A stretch of 64,000 nucleotides of DNA from Tenacibaculum agarivorans (GTDB lineage: Bacteria > Bacteroidota > Bacteroidia > Flavobacteriales > Flavobacteriaceae). Positions 53,889-63,488 of the stretch are shown one piece after another. The notes beneath the pieces were generated by a model. The model did not search any database. It was not told where the DNA came from and worked only from the letters and a program-made list of their open reading frames with translations. The DNA lies in assembly GCF_001936575.1 (NCBI RefSeq), contig NZ_MSMP01000001.1, positions 1-64,000 on the forward strand, read 5' to 3'. Within the stretch, counting starts at the first letter, position 1. Every line of letters starts with the position of its first letter. The translations under genes and the position numbers were made by a program.

Positions 53889-56800
53889 TTACCTTTTAAT
53901 TATTTTCTTTTTTGAAATTACTATACCTTCTTTATTATAAATTCTAATGAAATAATAACCCGCAGGTAAATCAGAAACATTTATAGACTGATTTCCATCT
54001 ATAGTAACATCTTTAACCACTAGACCAGAAGCATTAGTTACCTCTACTTTTTTTCCTGATGTTTTGGAAAAATTAAGCATATCTATTACTGGATTAGGAA
54101 ATAACTTCACCTCTTCTTGCCTAACGGTAGCTGTAGCAGAAGTTTTATCAGTAAAAGTTTCTTTTTCTACCATTAATTGCAACTTAGCAGAAGCTACCGC
54201 TCCATTCTCTTTAGAAGCAAAAGCAAAGTCGTTACCAGAAGTCATATTCAACACCAAACTTAGTTTGTTTCCACTTATAGCATCTGTTGTTAATGTAACC
54301 GTTTTTTCTTGCCCAACATTAAATGTATCATTAATTTGACCTAACAAGGTTCCGTCTCCAGGTTTATTTGCTTTAGACAACCCTGTTTCTGTCCAGTTAT
54401 TGTTAGTTCCTTTATGAACGGTAACATTTCCATTTCCTGAATCTGAGAATACAGTAAATAACAATTTTGCTTCTTTAACGGCTCCGTCTACAGACGAAAG
54501 ATCGAACATTAAATACCCTGTACGCTTATTTTGCTCAATTCTTACCATATCTACATTATGATTTGTTACTCCTTGTAGATATGTATCTTGAACTGGAGAA
54601 AGAGATATATTTTCTTTCACAATTTCAAACTTAGTAGCCACTACTTTATCTAAATTAAATAAATACCCACTTGCTCCCTTATATGCAAATCTCAAGTTTT
54701 TAACTCCTTTAGTTAGGTTTACATCTACTCTATATGGAGTATAATTATGCCAACTATTTGTTTTAGGAATTGTAACAGATCCTACAATTGTATTTTCTTC
54801 AATAATATCTATTGATCCGCCAGTTCCTGCACTAGATGCATAAAACTGTAATGCATATTTACCATTAGAAGCTATATTTACTTTATAGTCTGTGTAATCG
54901 CCATTTAAAATGAATCCTAAATTTTCACCATTAGTGGCGCCTGGTGTACTTTCTATCCTTACACTACCTGACTTATTCGTATATTCTTCAACTTCTAAGC
55001 TACCAGGAATAGCAATTGCTGCTACTGGATCTGCAACCGTAAAACTCTTAGTCGCTGTAGCTGTAGCTCCTTTATCGTCAGTAACTGTTACTTTCACCTC
55101 ATAACTTCCTGCTTGCACATTTGAAATTGTATGTGGTGTATAACTGCTTCCATCAGTATCAACTAATTGATTATTCACAAATACTTGATATTTCACTACG
55201 TTTCCATCACTATCATTTGCATTTACCTGTACAGTTATATTAGATCCTACATCATAATTTGATTGATCTGGCTTTGTAATTGTTACAGTTGGAGGAGTAT
55301 TAGTTCCTCCATTATCTCCGCCTCCTGTATCTCCTCCAGAAGCACAAGTAAGAGATAATGATGTCCATCTACCTCTAGAAAATGCTGTTGAGTTTCCTTC
55401 AGGAATAGTACCATTAGTATGAGAATTAAACTCAACTCTAATCGAAGCTCCTTTCTCTAAACTTACATTTTTAAATATTTTTTCTGCAGGAGCATAATCT
55501 GTAGTAGTAGTTGGGTTTTTAAATGTACCTATTAGGTTACCATTAACTACCAGTTTATAGGTACTCTCTCCATCAATCTCAGTAAGTGTATTTAATGTAA
55601 TATCATAGTTACCTGTTACTCCGTCAAAAGTAGTTACTGCCGCTGCAAATTTATTTTTGTATTTACTCGCATCTATTGCCAAAGCTCCTCTTGCATTATC
55701 TTGATATGCAGGAGAGAAACCTGAAACATTAATATTCGGAAAATCAGAAATAGCATCTAATGTTATATTTTGACATTCACCTGAGTTTCCACCATCATTG
55801 CCTCCATCATTTCCACCGTCATTACCACAATCAGTTAATACTTCAGCAGGACCAACACCAGATGGTTTTGTATATGCTTTTGATAACACAAACTTATCCA
55901 TTTCGAAACCGTCTTCTCTCATAGAGAATGAGATTGTATGTACACCTGCAGTAGGTACATTAATAAAAATCTTTTGTGGCTCTCCACAATGATTTGCTCC
56001 TGTACGTTGTTTACTTTCCCAAGTCCATTGATTTTTCCCTGTACACCATTGCATACGCTGTCCAGAAGCTGGCCATGTACCATTAATACCTACATGAACT
56101 CCATTATCTTCTGAACCTGTAGAATAAGCTCTTACCCAAACAAAATACTTACCAGGTGTTGTAAATTTCACCTTATAATCCACAATTGCAACCTGACCTG
56201 CTGTGTTTGAAAAACTAACTCCATTTTGTAACGGATCACTATGAGTAACACGCGTATCTGGTAAAATCTCTAAATACCCTCCATCACTAGCACTTGCATG
56301 ATGACTTCCATCTGGATCTGGCTTTGGAGTTGCGCCATTTTTCCCATCTAATATATACCACTGTCTGTTTGTAGTTTTTGTTTGGCTTACAAAATGTTCA
56401 GCCTCAACAGCAGCTACTCCATTCTGTTCTAAAGCAACACATCGGTCTCCTCCATCATTACCACCACTATTTTTCTTTCTAATTAGGGCTACCCAATCAT
56501 TATTATCTGGTGCTACTAAATTATTTCCTAAAGTTTGTTTCCCTGATAAATTACCTCCTGTACGTGGGTTATACCATTGCACATCATAATTACTATTTCC
56601 TGATGGTAAATTCAATCCTGTAGAACCTCCATTAGGTCGGTAAACAGCATATATACTACCTGATTTTGCAAATACGTAATCTTTACCATCTGATGTTACC
56701 CCATCAGAGCTTACCATATTTACCATATCCGATTGTAAGAAACGATTAAAGAAACTAAGCGCATACCCTCCTTCTTTATATTTCTTACCTCTCTTTCTGT

Positions 56801-58292
56801 GGTCATTCCCATTAATATCACCATCATCATTTGTATATCCACTGTAGTATTCTACTCCTGTTCCACCTGCCATTAGCGTTCCCCAAAGTACTTTATGTCT
56901 AACTTCTTTATCTGAAACTCTAACTCCAGTAGAAGCTGGTCCTTGTTCATCATTTGCTACAACCCATTTTCTACCTGAGTTTCTAGACTTTTCTAACCAT
57001 CTTTTTACATCGCTGTGTACTTTATCCTTACCAGTCTGGATAGAAGCACCAGTTAAGTCAGACTTATTTCCTAATAATGGATTATATCGTTGATCTTGTT
57101 GATTTGGATACGTATGAATTACAATATTATGTCCATAAGGATCAATATCTTTGATGTAAGTAGCTGTGGCTCTTGCCACTTGATCTTTTAACGTAGTTTC
57201 TTCTGTTAAGTTCCAATTTAAAGCTAAGTGATGACTAAATCTGGCTATTAACTCTCGGTAGTATAATTTTCTTTCTCTACCAAAGTTATCACCATCCATT
57301 TTATTGTCATTTTCTGTTTCCATTGTTTTAAAATGTAGATATACACCTTTTTTATCAGCATATTCCATCACTTTTTCCCATTGCGCCATTTTTGAAACAT
57401 CAAACCTATCATGATGAACTTTATTCCACTGCTGGCTTCTTGAGGTGTTTCCATATTCCTGTTCAGATACTTTTAAAACATGTGGAAAAACTGCTCCACC
57501 GTCTCCAGAGGTATTCCATGTTAAGAAAGAAACAACATTAGCTCCTTCTCCAGCTAAGTAGTTGATCATTCCTAAAATTTCTGTTCCCTTTCCACTTGAC
57601 CAAGTATAAGAAGACGCATCCGCAGCAACATAATCTCTTTGATGTGGTTGCCAAGTTTTATTTCCTATTTTATTCAAGTTGTTATTAAAACTAGGAGTTG
57701 CATCAAAATCCACATAGTTGAATGCATTTTCTGGCGAATCAGCTCCTGCTTTTACAAACCAAGGACCATTAGGATTAGAAGGATTAGTTCCAATATGTTT
57801 CAGATAATGCTCTCCTACATACTTAAGCCTTCCTAAATTTTTATTTCTAAAATCCTTTCCGGTCTTATTAGATTCTGTAATATTGAAAGATCCTGTGCTT
57901 CCATTCATAAAGCCAGCACTAGATCCTCCTCCGTTAATAGCTACATTGCTACCTGTTTTGAAAGATGCACTCCAATTCCAAGTTCCAATATCGTCAGGCG
58001 CAAAGTGGACTCTCCACTTATTTCCTGAAGAACAGCTTGTATTTTCCGCATTTCCACAAGCAGCAAAATAACCTGGTACTTTATAGCTTCTATTACTTGA
58101 TTTATGTGTAAATGTAACTTCTAAATTATAATCTGAAAAAGGATTGGGACTTGCAGTTTCAGAAGTATTAGGTCCATTAAAAGTTAGCGTAATTTTATGC
58201 CAACGTTTTAGTTCTCCTGTAGGATTTTGTGCAAAACCTACAGCATAGCAAAATAAAAAAAACAATATGTTTTTTAATTGAGAAATTCTCAT
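53889..58292 (-). CDS. Giant multi-domain secreted glycoside hydrolase-like protein with DUF5060, CBMs and T9SS sorting domain
   Basis: 1467 residues. Signal peptide about 1-22. A DUF5060-type N-terminal domain (about 25-135) comes before a likely TIM-barrel catalytic region (about 150-530; WNTSGDGGAVFPHV, HFKTMETENDN, VANDEQGPAS). Then a collagen-binding-like domain (about 540-610) and a CBM-like domain (about 620-810; EAEHFVS onward). A GGNDGGNDGGN linker leads to another beta-sandwich (about 840-985), an Ig-like domain (about 1000-1088) and a CBM6-like domain (about 1095-1225). A DNRLRE/CBM96-like domain (about 1232-1385) comes before the T9SS sorting domain (about 1395-1467; LFPNP). It probably hydrolyses a marine polysaccharide outside the cell; the substrate cannot be read. 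Confidence 0.9.
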   Translation of the reverse strand: MRISQLKNILFFLFCYAVGFAQNPTGELKRWHKITLTFNGPNTSETASPNPFSDYNLEVTFTHKSSNRSYKVPGYFAACGNAENTSCSSGNKWRVHFAPDDIGTWNWSASFKTGSNVAINGGGSSAGFMNGSTGSFNITESNKTGKDFRNKNLGRLKYVGEHYLKHIGTNPSNPNGPWFVKAGADSPENAFNYVDFDATPSFNNNLNKIGNKTWQPHQRDYVAADASSYTWSSGKGTEILGMINYLAGEGANVVSFLTWNTSGDGGAVFPHVLKVSEQEYGNTSRSQQWNKVHHDRFDVSKMAQWEKVMEYADKKGVYLHFKTMETENDNKMDGDNFGRERKLYYRELIARFSHHLALNWNLTEETTLKDQVARATATYIKDIDPYGHNIVIHTYPNQQDQRYNPLLGNKSDLTGASIQTGKDKVHSDVKRWLEKSRNSGRKWVVANDEQGPASTGVRVSDKEVRHKVLWGTLMAGGTGVEYYSGYTNDDGDINGNDHRKRGKKYKEGGYALSFFNRFLQSDMVNMVSSDGVTSDGKDYVFAKSGSIYAVYRPNGGSTGLNLPSGNSNYDVQWYNPRTGGNLSGKQTLGNNLVAPDNNDWVALIRKKNSGGNDGGDRCVALEQNGVAAVEAEHFVSQTKTTNRQWYILDGKNGATPKPDPDGSHHASASDGGYLEILPDTRVTHSDPLQNGVSFSNTAGQVAIVDYKVKFTTPGKYFVWVRAYSTGSEDNGVHVGINGTWPASGQRMQWCTGKNQWTWESKQRTGANHCGEPQKIFINVPTAGVHTISFSMREDGFEMDKFVLSKAYTKPSGVGPAEVLTDCGNDGGNDGGNDGGNSGECQNITLDAISDFPNINVSGFSPAYQDNARGALAIDASKYKNKFAAAVTTFDGVTGNYDITLNTLTEIDGESTYKLVVNGNLIGTFKNPTTTTDYAPAEKIFKNVSLEKGASIRVEFNSHTNGTIPEGNSTAFSRGRWTSLSLTCASGGDTGGGDNGGTNTPPTVTITKPDQSNYDVGSNITVQVNANDSDGNVVKYQVFVNNQLVDTDGSSYTPHTISNVQAGSYEVKVTVTDDKGATATATKSFTVADPVAAIAIPGSLEVEEYTNKSGSVRIESTPGATNGENLGFILNGDYTDYKVNIASNGKYALQFYASSAGTGGSIDIIEENTIVGSVTIPKTNSWHNYTPYRVDVNLTKGVKNLRFAYKGASGYLFNLDKVVATKFEIVKENISLSPVQDTYLQGVTNHNVDMVRIEQNKRTGYLMFDLSSVDGAVKEAKLLFTVFSDSGNGNVTVHKGTNNNWTETGLSKANKPGDGTLLGQINDTFNVGQEKTVTLTTDAISGNKLSLVLNMTSGNDFAFASKENGAVASAKLQLMVEKETFTDKTSATATVRQEEVKLFPNPVIDMLNFSKTSGKKVEVTNASGLVVKDVTIDGNQSINVSDLPAGYYFIRIYNKEGIVISKKKIIKR

Positions 58293-59020
58293 AATTTTTC
58301 GATTTTTTTTAATAAAATTATTTGGTTTTCAGTAACCTATAATTAATAGGGGAAGTCAAAAAAATGCAGAAATATGTATAGTATTTTATTATCCTACTTG
58401 TTAATATTAAAACAACAGAGGAAGCATCCTATTTTTAAATATAAAAATGGAATGTATTAATAACTATTCATATAATTGAATTTTTTAGGGGATCATAGTT
58501 ATTCAACATCAATGATGAAGTGTAGGGCTAAGGGATCATTTTTTAATACATGGGATTGAAAGATTTAGATTTTTTGGTTGTTATTTAGGATAACGAAAAA
58601 AAATAGAAGTTCGTATGAATATATACATTTTCATGAAAGTTTTTTTCAAATAAAAAATATAACGACTTGTATTTTTAATTTTAGGTTGATTATTTAAGAA
58701 ACTATCACTAAGAATAGGAGATTCATAAAAAATTTAGAAGTATAAACAACTACATGGCCATACATTTACACTTAAGATACTCAAAGTTATAGGTATACCA
58801 TTAATCTAATTTGTAAGTTAATTTTAAAGTTATTTATAAATGTTAAGTTTTTTTAGGGGTTCGTTTTTTTATCAGCTGATTATTACAAATTTAATACTAT
58901 ATTTTTTCTTTCATTTAAGAAAAACAATCAAACATATAAAGAAAAAATTCAAAGCTAATTAACTACAGGCTTAAAAAGTGTAATTATTTTGGTTTCATAA
59001 ATTTTCGGCTTTATAAAATA
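58293..59020. other. Long AT-rich non-coding gap upstream of the giant hydrolase
   Basis: About 730 bp without any supportable gene on either strand, part of a 795-bp gap. No clear TAnnTTTG box for the hydrolase gene and no long repeat. It could hold a distant promoter or regulatory RNA, but I see nothing specific. Confidence 0.5.
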
Positions 59021-59060
59021 AAAAACACCTTTGCTTGATTTCACAAACAAAGGTGTTTTT
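59021..59060 (-). terminator. Intrinsic terminator after the AhpD-like gene
   Basis: A 13-bp stem AAAAACACCTTTG/CAAAGGTGTTTTT (59021-59033, 59048-59060) reading into T-runs either way; 27 bp past the AhpD-like stop. Confidence 0.9.
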
Positions 59061-59087
59061 ATAATAGCTCTTAGCTTAAATTATATT

Positions 59088-59678
59088 TTAAACATGCTTT
59101 CCTTTATTCCAACCATGTTTACCTAAGTATTGTTCACCACTTTCTACAGCCCCATCTTCAATACTTGTTCCCATAGAGTCATTCCATCTATTTAAATAAC
59201 CGAAAAGAGAAATCACCCCTAACATTTCTACAATTTCACCTTCATCCCAGTGCTCATACAAACGTTTTTTGATTTCTTCATCTACAGCATTTGGCACTCC
59301 AGAAGCAAGTAAAGAAAAATCTAATGCTGCTCTCTCAGCTTCAGAAAAAGCAGGGTGCGTTCTATACTCCCAAATATTGTCTAATTTCTCTTGTTCTGCT
59401 CCATAACGTTCAGCTGCTCTAATGGCATGAGCCTGACAATATCTACATCCTGTAGAATTACTGCTAACCCAAGCAATCATTCTTTTTAATGCAGATGTTA
59501 CTCGACCATGATTAGCCATAACAGCTTTATTTAAATTAATAAAAGCTTTTGAAATTTCTGGTCTTCTTTGCATGGTTAAAACTGAATTAGGACAAAAACC
59601 TAATGTTTCGTTATAAAAATCTGCTAGTCTCTTTGTTTCCTCATCATGATTAGGATCTAAAGGTGTTACTAATGGCAT
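59088..59678 (-). CDS. Carboxymuconolactone decarboxylase/AhpD-like peroxidase-related protein
   Basis: 196 residues. AhpD-type redox motif CRYCQAHAIRAAERYG (CxxC with following His, about 77-92). N-terminal LDPNHDEETKRLADFYNETL, C-terminal GYLNRWNDSMGTSIED. Probably an alkylhydroperoxidase-like thiol peroxidase helper. Divergent from an osmC-like gene 56 bp away, so both may belong to one peroxide-response locus. Confidence 0.9.
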   Translation of the reverse strand: MPLVTPLDPNHDEETKRLADFYNETLGFCPNSVLTMQRRPEISKAFINLNKAVMANHGRVTSALKRMIAWVSSNSTGCRYCQAHAIRAAERYGAEQEKLDNIWEYRTHPAFSEAERAALDFSLLASGVPNAVDEEIKKRLYEHWDEGEIVEMLGVISLFGYLNRWNDSMGTSIEDGAVESGEQYLGKHGWNKGKHV

Positions 59679-59694
59679 AATTTATTTTTTTAAG

Positions 59695-59702
59695 TAGTTT
59701 TG
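59695..59702 (+). promoter_or_regulatory. -7 promoter box (TAGTTTTG) for the osmC-like gene
   Basis: Exact TAnnTTTG, 33 bp before ATG 59735, in the 56-bp divergent gap. Confidence 0.55.
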
Positions 59703-59734
59703 TAATCTCACACAATAAACAAAAAAAAACTCAT

Positions 59735-60157
59735 ATGACATCAAATATTGTAACTACCGAATGGAAGAAAAATTTACTTTTTAAAAGTGATAATCCTAAC
59801 GGTGCTTCAGTTTTAATGGATACTTCTTTTGCTAATGGTGGAAATGAAGTTGGCGCTTCACCAAAAGCATTAATGTTATCATCTTTAGCTGGCTGTTCAG
59901 GATTAGACGTAGTTAAAATTGCTGAAAAGATGAGAGTTAACTTTGATGATCTTAAAATAGTAGTGAAAGCTAATCTAACTGATGAACATCCTAAATTTTA
60001 TGATAAAGTTCATGTAAGTTATCATTTTTATGGAGAAGATTTAAATCAAGAAAAATTAGAAAAAGTAGTTAATTTATCAATTGAAAAATATTGTGGCGTT
60101 ATGGAAATGTTTCGTCAATTCGCTACGGTTACTACTGAAATAATTTACAATAATTAA
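59735..60157 (+). CDS. OsmC/Ohr-family protein
   Basis: 140 residues. SLAGCSGLDVVKIAEKMRVN carries one redox Cys (about 53), and the second Cys is in VNLSIEKYCGVMEMF (about 118), the pair expected for OsmC/Ohr peroxidases. N-terminal MDTSFANGGNEVGASPKALM. Reduces organic hydroperoxides or acts as a general stress protein. recJ starts 14 bp downstream, so they may share a transcript. Confidence 0.92.
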   Translation: MTSNIVTTEWKKNLLFKSDNPNGASVLMDTSFANGGNEVGASPKALMLSSLAGCSGLDVVKIAEKMRVNFDDLKIVVKANLTDEHPKFYDKVHVSYHFYGEDLNQEKLEKVVNLSIEKYCGVMEMFRQFATVTTEIIYNN

Positions 60158-60171
60158 AATACTTCATTGCT

Positions 60172-61857
60172 ATGAACTGGAAAATGAAAAATAAACCCAA
60201 TTTAGAATTGGTACATCAACTAGCCAATGAATTAAATATCAATTCAAAATTAGCAACATTACTTGTTCAAAGAGGAATCAGCACTTTTGAAGAAGCTAAA
60301 AACTTTTTTAGACCTTCTCTAGAAAATCTTCACGATCCTTTTTTAATGAAGGATATGGATAGAGCTGTAAACAGAATTGAAAATGCTATTTTGAACAATG
60401 AAAAAATTCTAATTTACGGGGATTATGATGTTGATGGTACTACTTCTGTTTCTTTATTATATACTTATTTAAAACAATATTATAATTATATTGCTACTTA
60501 CATCCCTGATCGATATAATGAAGGGTATGGAGTGTCTTTCACTGGAATTGATTTTGCATCTGATAATGATTTCTCATTAATTATTGCATTAGACTGTGGT
60601 ATAAAAGCCATTGAAAAAGTAGCATATGCTAAGGAAAAAGAAATAGATTTTATTATTTGTGATCATCATAAACCTGGAGATACAATTCCAAATGCAGTTG
60701 CTGTTTTAAACCCTAAAAGAGACGATTGTGAATATCCATATAAAGAATTATGCGGATGTGGTGTTGGTTTCAAACTCATACAGGCATTAGCCACTAAAAA
60801 AGGAAAAACTACACAAGATCTACTTCCTTTTTTAGATCTAGTTGTTACTGCCATTGCCGCTGATATTGTTCCAATGACAGGAGAAAATAGGATTTTAGCT
60901 TACTATGGATTACAGGTAGTGAATACACAACCAAGAATTGGTATAAAAGCTTTAATTCACAATTTAGATAAGAAAGAGCTAACTATTTCTGATGTTGTTT
61001 TTGTTATTGCTCCCAGAATTAATGCTGCTGGAAGAATTAAACATGCTGATTTTGCTGTTGAGTTATTGATAGCAGACGATTTAGATACTGCTATTGGTAT
61101 AGCAGGAGAAATTGAAACATTCAATTTAGATCGGAAAGAATTAGATCGAAGTATAACTAAGGAAGCATTATATCAAATAGAACAGAATAACGAGACTAAT
61201 ACATTTACCACGGTAGTATATGATGAAAATTGGCATAAGGGAGTTATCGGTATTGTTGCATCAAGATTAACTGAAACTTATTACAGGCCTACAGTTGTTT
61301 TTACAAAAAGTGGGGATAAATTGACTGCATCAGCCAGATCCGTAAAAGGGTTTGATATTTATAATGCTTTAGATGCTTGTAGTGAATATATTGATCAATT
61401 TGGAGGACATAAATACGCCGCAGGATTAACAATATCGATGAAGAATTATGATCATTTCAAAAGAAAGTTTGAAAAAGTTGTAAAAAGTACAATTCCTGAA
61501 GAATGTTTAACTCCTGAAATTGAAATCGATGCTGAACTAGAATTTACAGACATTACTCCTAAATTTTATAGAATTGTACAGCAGATGGCCCCTTTTGGTC
61601 CGCAAAATAAAAAACCTGTTTTTAGATCTTTATCTGTTAGAGATAATGGATATGGAAAAAGAGTTGGTTCAGATCAATCGCATTTAAAATTAACTTTATT
61701 TCAAGGAAAACCAGAATATTGTATTGGAAGTATCGGTTTTAGCTTAGGAGATAAAATTGAAAAAATCGAAAATGATTTTGATATCCTTTATCAAATAGAT
61801 GAGAATACATGGAATGGTAGAACCTCTTTACAGTTACAACTAAAAGATTTAAAATAA
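60172..61857 (+). CDS. recJ: Single-stranded-DNA-specific exonuclease RecJ
   Basis: 561 residues. DHH phosphoesterase motifs: YGDYDVDGTTSVSL (motif I, about 82), ALDCGIKA (motif II), ICDHHKPGD (motif III), and the DHHA1 GGHKYAAGL (about 412-420) with RINAAGR. A 5'-3' ssDNA exonuclease used in recombination and mismatch repair. Start ATG at 60172 fits; a slightly later ATG at 60184 (MKNKPNLEL) is possible. Confidence 0.97.
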   Translation: MNWKMKNKPNLELVHQLANELNINSKLATLLVQRGISTFEEAKNFFRPSLENLHDPFLMKDMDRAVNRIENAILNNEKILIYGDYDVDGTTSVSLLYTYLKQYYNYIATYIPDRYNEGYGVSFTGIDFASDNDFSLIIALDCGIKAIEKVAYAKEKEIDFIICDHHKPGDTIPNAVAVLNPKRDDCEYPYKELCGCGVGFKLIQALATKKGKTTQDLLPFLDLVVTAIAADIVPMTGENRILAYYGLQVVNTQPRIGIKALIHNLDKKELTISDVVFVIAPRINAAGRIKHADFAVELLIADDLDTAIGIAGEIETFNLDRKELDRSITKEALYQIEQNNETNTFTTVVYDENWHKGVIGIVASRLTETYYRPTVVFTKSGDKLTASARSVKGFDIYNALDACSEYIDQFGGHKYAAGLTISMKNYDHFKRKFEKVVKSTIPEECLTPEIEIDAELEFTDITPKFYRIVQQMAPFGPQNKKPVFRSLSVRDNGYGKRVGSDQSHLKLTLFQGKPEYCIGSIGFSLGDKIEKIENDFDILYQIDENTWNGRTSLQLQLKDLK

Positions 61858-61884
61858 AACTTATTTAGACTTAATAAAAATAAT

Positions 61885-61892
61885 TATATTTG
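61885..61892 (+). promoter_or_regulatory. -7 promoter box (TATATTTG) for the DUF6686-like gene
   Basis: Exact TAnnTTTG, 22 bp before ATG 61914. Confidence 0.6.
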
Positions 61893-61913
61893 TTGCTATA
61901 TAAAGTTTATAGC

Positions 61914-62258
61914 ATGGAACAAGTAAAGACCATATATACCAATAATTTTGGAATCTCATTCCAGTGGGTTTATTCAAATAGTAAATTAACTCAAATTGTT
62001 TTTAGAGATGTGGGATTTCATCTTACTCAACATGAAATTGAAATTTTCCTAGAAAAAACAATAGATGCGAAAATGCAAAAAACATGTGGTGATTGCACAG
62101 CAGGTAACAACTGTAGGTCTATATTATTACAAACCCCTTCTAACAAAGTAAGCATGGCAGTTTCTATGATAGATTTAGGTCAAATAGAAGATTTGTTAAA
62201 AGGAACTTTATTCCAACTAAAATTGGATAATTATATAGAAGAAATGTGTAGAAATTAA
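61914..62258 (+). CDS. Small conserved protein (DUF6686-like)
   Basis: 114 residues from ATG 61914; a TTG reading from 61890 overlaps the promoter box. Cys-rich central motif CGDCTAGNNC (about 56-65) could bind a metal. The remainder is mixed alpha/beta (FGISFQWVYSNSKLTQIVF). I associate it with DUF6686, a Bacteroidota family of unknown function, with moderate certainty. Confidence 0.8.
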   Translation: MEQVKTIYTNNFGISFQWVYSNSKLTQIVFRDVGFHLTQHEIEIFLEKTIDAKMQKTCGDCTAGNNCRSILLQTPSNKVSMAVSMIDLGQIEDLLKGTLFQLKLDNYIEEMCRN

Positions 62259-62285
62259 AAAAGCTCACTAAAAAGTGAGCTTCTA
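62257..62285. terminator. Bidirectional intrinsic terminator
   Basis: A 9-bp stem AAGCTCACT/AGTGAGCTT (62261-62269, 62274-62282) with an A-run on the left, so a strong U-tract for the minus-strand EEP gene that ends at 62288. Confidence 0.88.
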
Positions 62286-62287
62286 AA

Positions 62288-63331
62288 CTATTTTTTCTCT
62301 TTAATTAAATATAAATACACTGGGTAATGATCACTATAACCTCCCGTATATTGTCCATTAGAAAAACTTCGATAAGGATACCCTTTATACCTACCTTTCT
62401 TTTGTACTAAAAAACGTTTATTAAAGATTCCCGATTTGAACATTTTATATGATGAAAAATCTTTTTCTCCATCTTTATTAAGTAATGGTGAAGTAAATAA
62501 AATCTGATCAAAAAGACTTAAATTATCTCTATACGCTGTAGTATTCAAACCTTTTTCAAACATTTCTTCATAAGGATTGTAGATATCTTTCTCTTTTACT
62601 TTGATCTTATTAGATTTAGTTTGTAAAACTTCTTTGAATGACTTATTCATAGGATCATCATTAAAATCTCCCATAATTATAATTTTTGCATTCTCATCAT
62701 TAGCACGAATCTTTTCAATCATTTGAGTCACTTTATAAGCCGCTTTTTCTCTTAAAGGACTACTTTTAGCCTCTCCACCTCTTCTAGATGGCCAGTGGTT
62801 TACTATTATATGTACCAGTTCATCATCTAAATATCCTGATACTAATAAAATATCTCTTGTATATATTTTTTTATTTTCAGCATATATGTTAGGGTTCACC
62901 GCTTCATAATGCACTGGTTTAAAGTAACGTTGTTGATATAACAAAGCTACATCAATACCTCTCTTATCCGGCGAATCGAAATGAATAATACCATAACGTT
63001 TCTTTTTTAACTTATCACTTTTCACTAAATCTTCTAAAACAGTTTTGTTTTCTATTTCTGCTACACCTAAAATAGCAGGACTAGTTTTGGCTTTTTCTTT
63101 ACCTAATACATCGATAACTTCACCCAGCTTATTTATTTTGTCCCAATATACCTCAGATCTATTAGCCTTCATTTCCATAATCGGACTAAATTCATCATTT
63201 TTAGTGGTATCATTGATAGTATCAAATAAATTCTCTAAATTGTAAAAAGCAACTGTTCTTATTTTATATTCCTTTTGAGCTACAATAGGCACTATTGTGA
63301 ATAGTGCTAACAAAAAAGTTATTTTTCTCAT
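62288..63331 (-). CDS. Secreted endonuclease/exonuclease/phosphatase-family protein
   Basis: 347 residues from the ATG at 63331, which begins MRKITFLLALFTIVPIVAQ, a good signal peptide. A longer reading from 63409 would span the -7 box at 63355-63362. EEP catalytic signatures: FYNLENLFDT (Asn/Glu region, about 28), GVAEIEN, NHWPSRRGG, IIMGDFNDDP, and SDHYPVYLYL near the end (catalytic His). Possibly an extracellular nuclease or phosphodiesterase; the substrate is open. Confidence 0.92.
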   Translation of the reverse strand: MRKITFLLALFTIVPIVAQKEYKIRTVAFYNLENLFDTINDTTKNDEFSPIMEMKANRSEVYWDKINKLGEVIDVLGKEKAKTSPAILGVAEIENKTVLEDLVKSDKLKKKRYGIIHFDSPDKRGIDVALLYQQRYFKPVHYEAVNPNIYAENKKIYTRDILLVSGYLDDELVHIIVNHWPSRRGGEAKSSPLREKAAYKVTQMIEKIRANDENAKIIIMGDFNDDPMNKSFKEVLQTKSNKIKVKEKDIYNPYEEMFEKGLNTTAYRDNLSLFDQILFTSPLLNKDGEKDFSSYKMFKSGIFNKRFLVQKKGRYKGYPYRSFSNGQYTGGYSDHYPVYLYLIKEKK

Positions 63332-63354
63332 CTTAATTATCTCTTTGAGTGCCG

Positions 63355-63362
63355 CAAATGTA
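63355..63362 (-). promoter_or_regulatory. -7 promoter box (TACATTTG) for the EEP gene
   Basis: TAnnTTTG on the minus strand, 23 bp before the ATG at 63331; decides the start. Confidence 0.65.
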
Positions 63363-63449
63363 AAACAAAATCTAAGCCAACTCATCCTTTTTAAATGGTA
63401 TATTCTCAAATGTTAATATTAAGTTAACATTAACAGTCTTTAAAAAACA

Positions 63450-63457
63450 TAAGTTTG
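63450..63457 (+). promoter_or_regulatory. -7 promoter box (TAAGTTTG) for the TonB-dependent receptor gene
   Basis: Exact TAnnTTTG, 31 bp before ATG 63489. Confidence 0.6.
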
Positions 63458-63488
63458 CACGCATTTTTTTTAAAAAATAACAACTTAT

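Noticed and set aside
55785..55830. Short tandem DNA repeat in the giant hydrolase gene
   Set aside because: It encodes the GGND linker of the protein; not an independent element.
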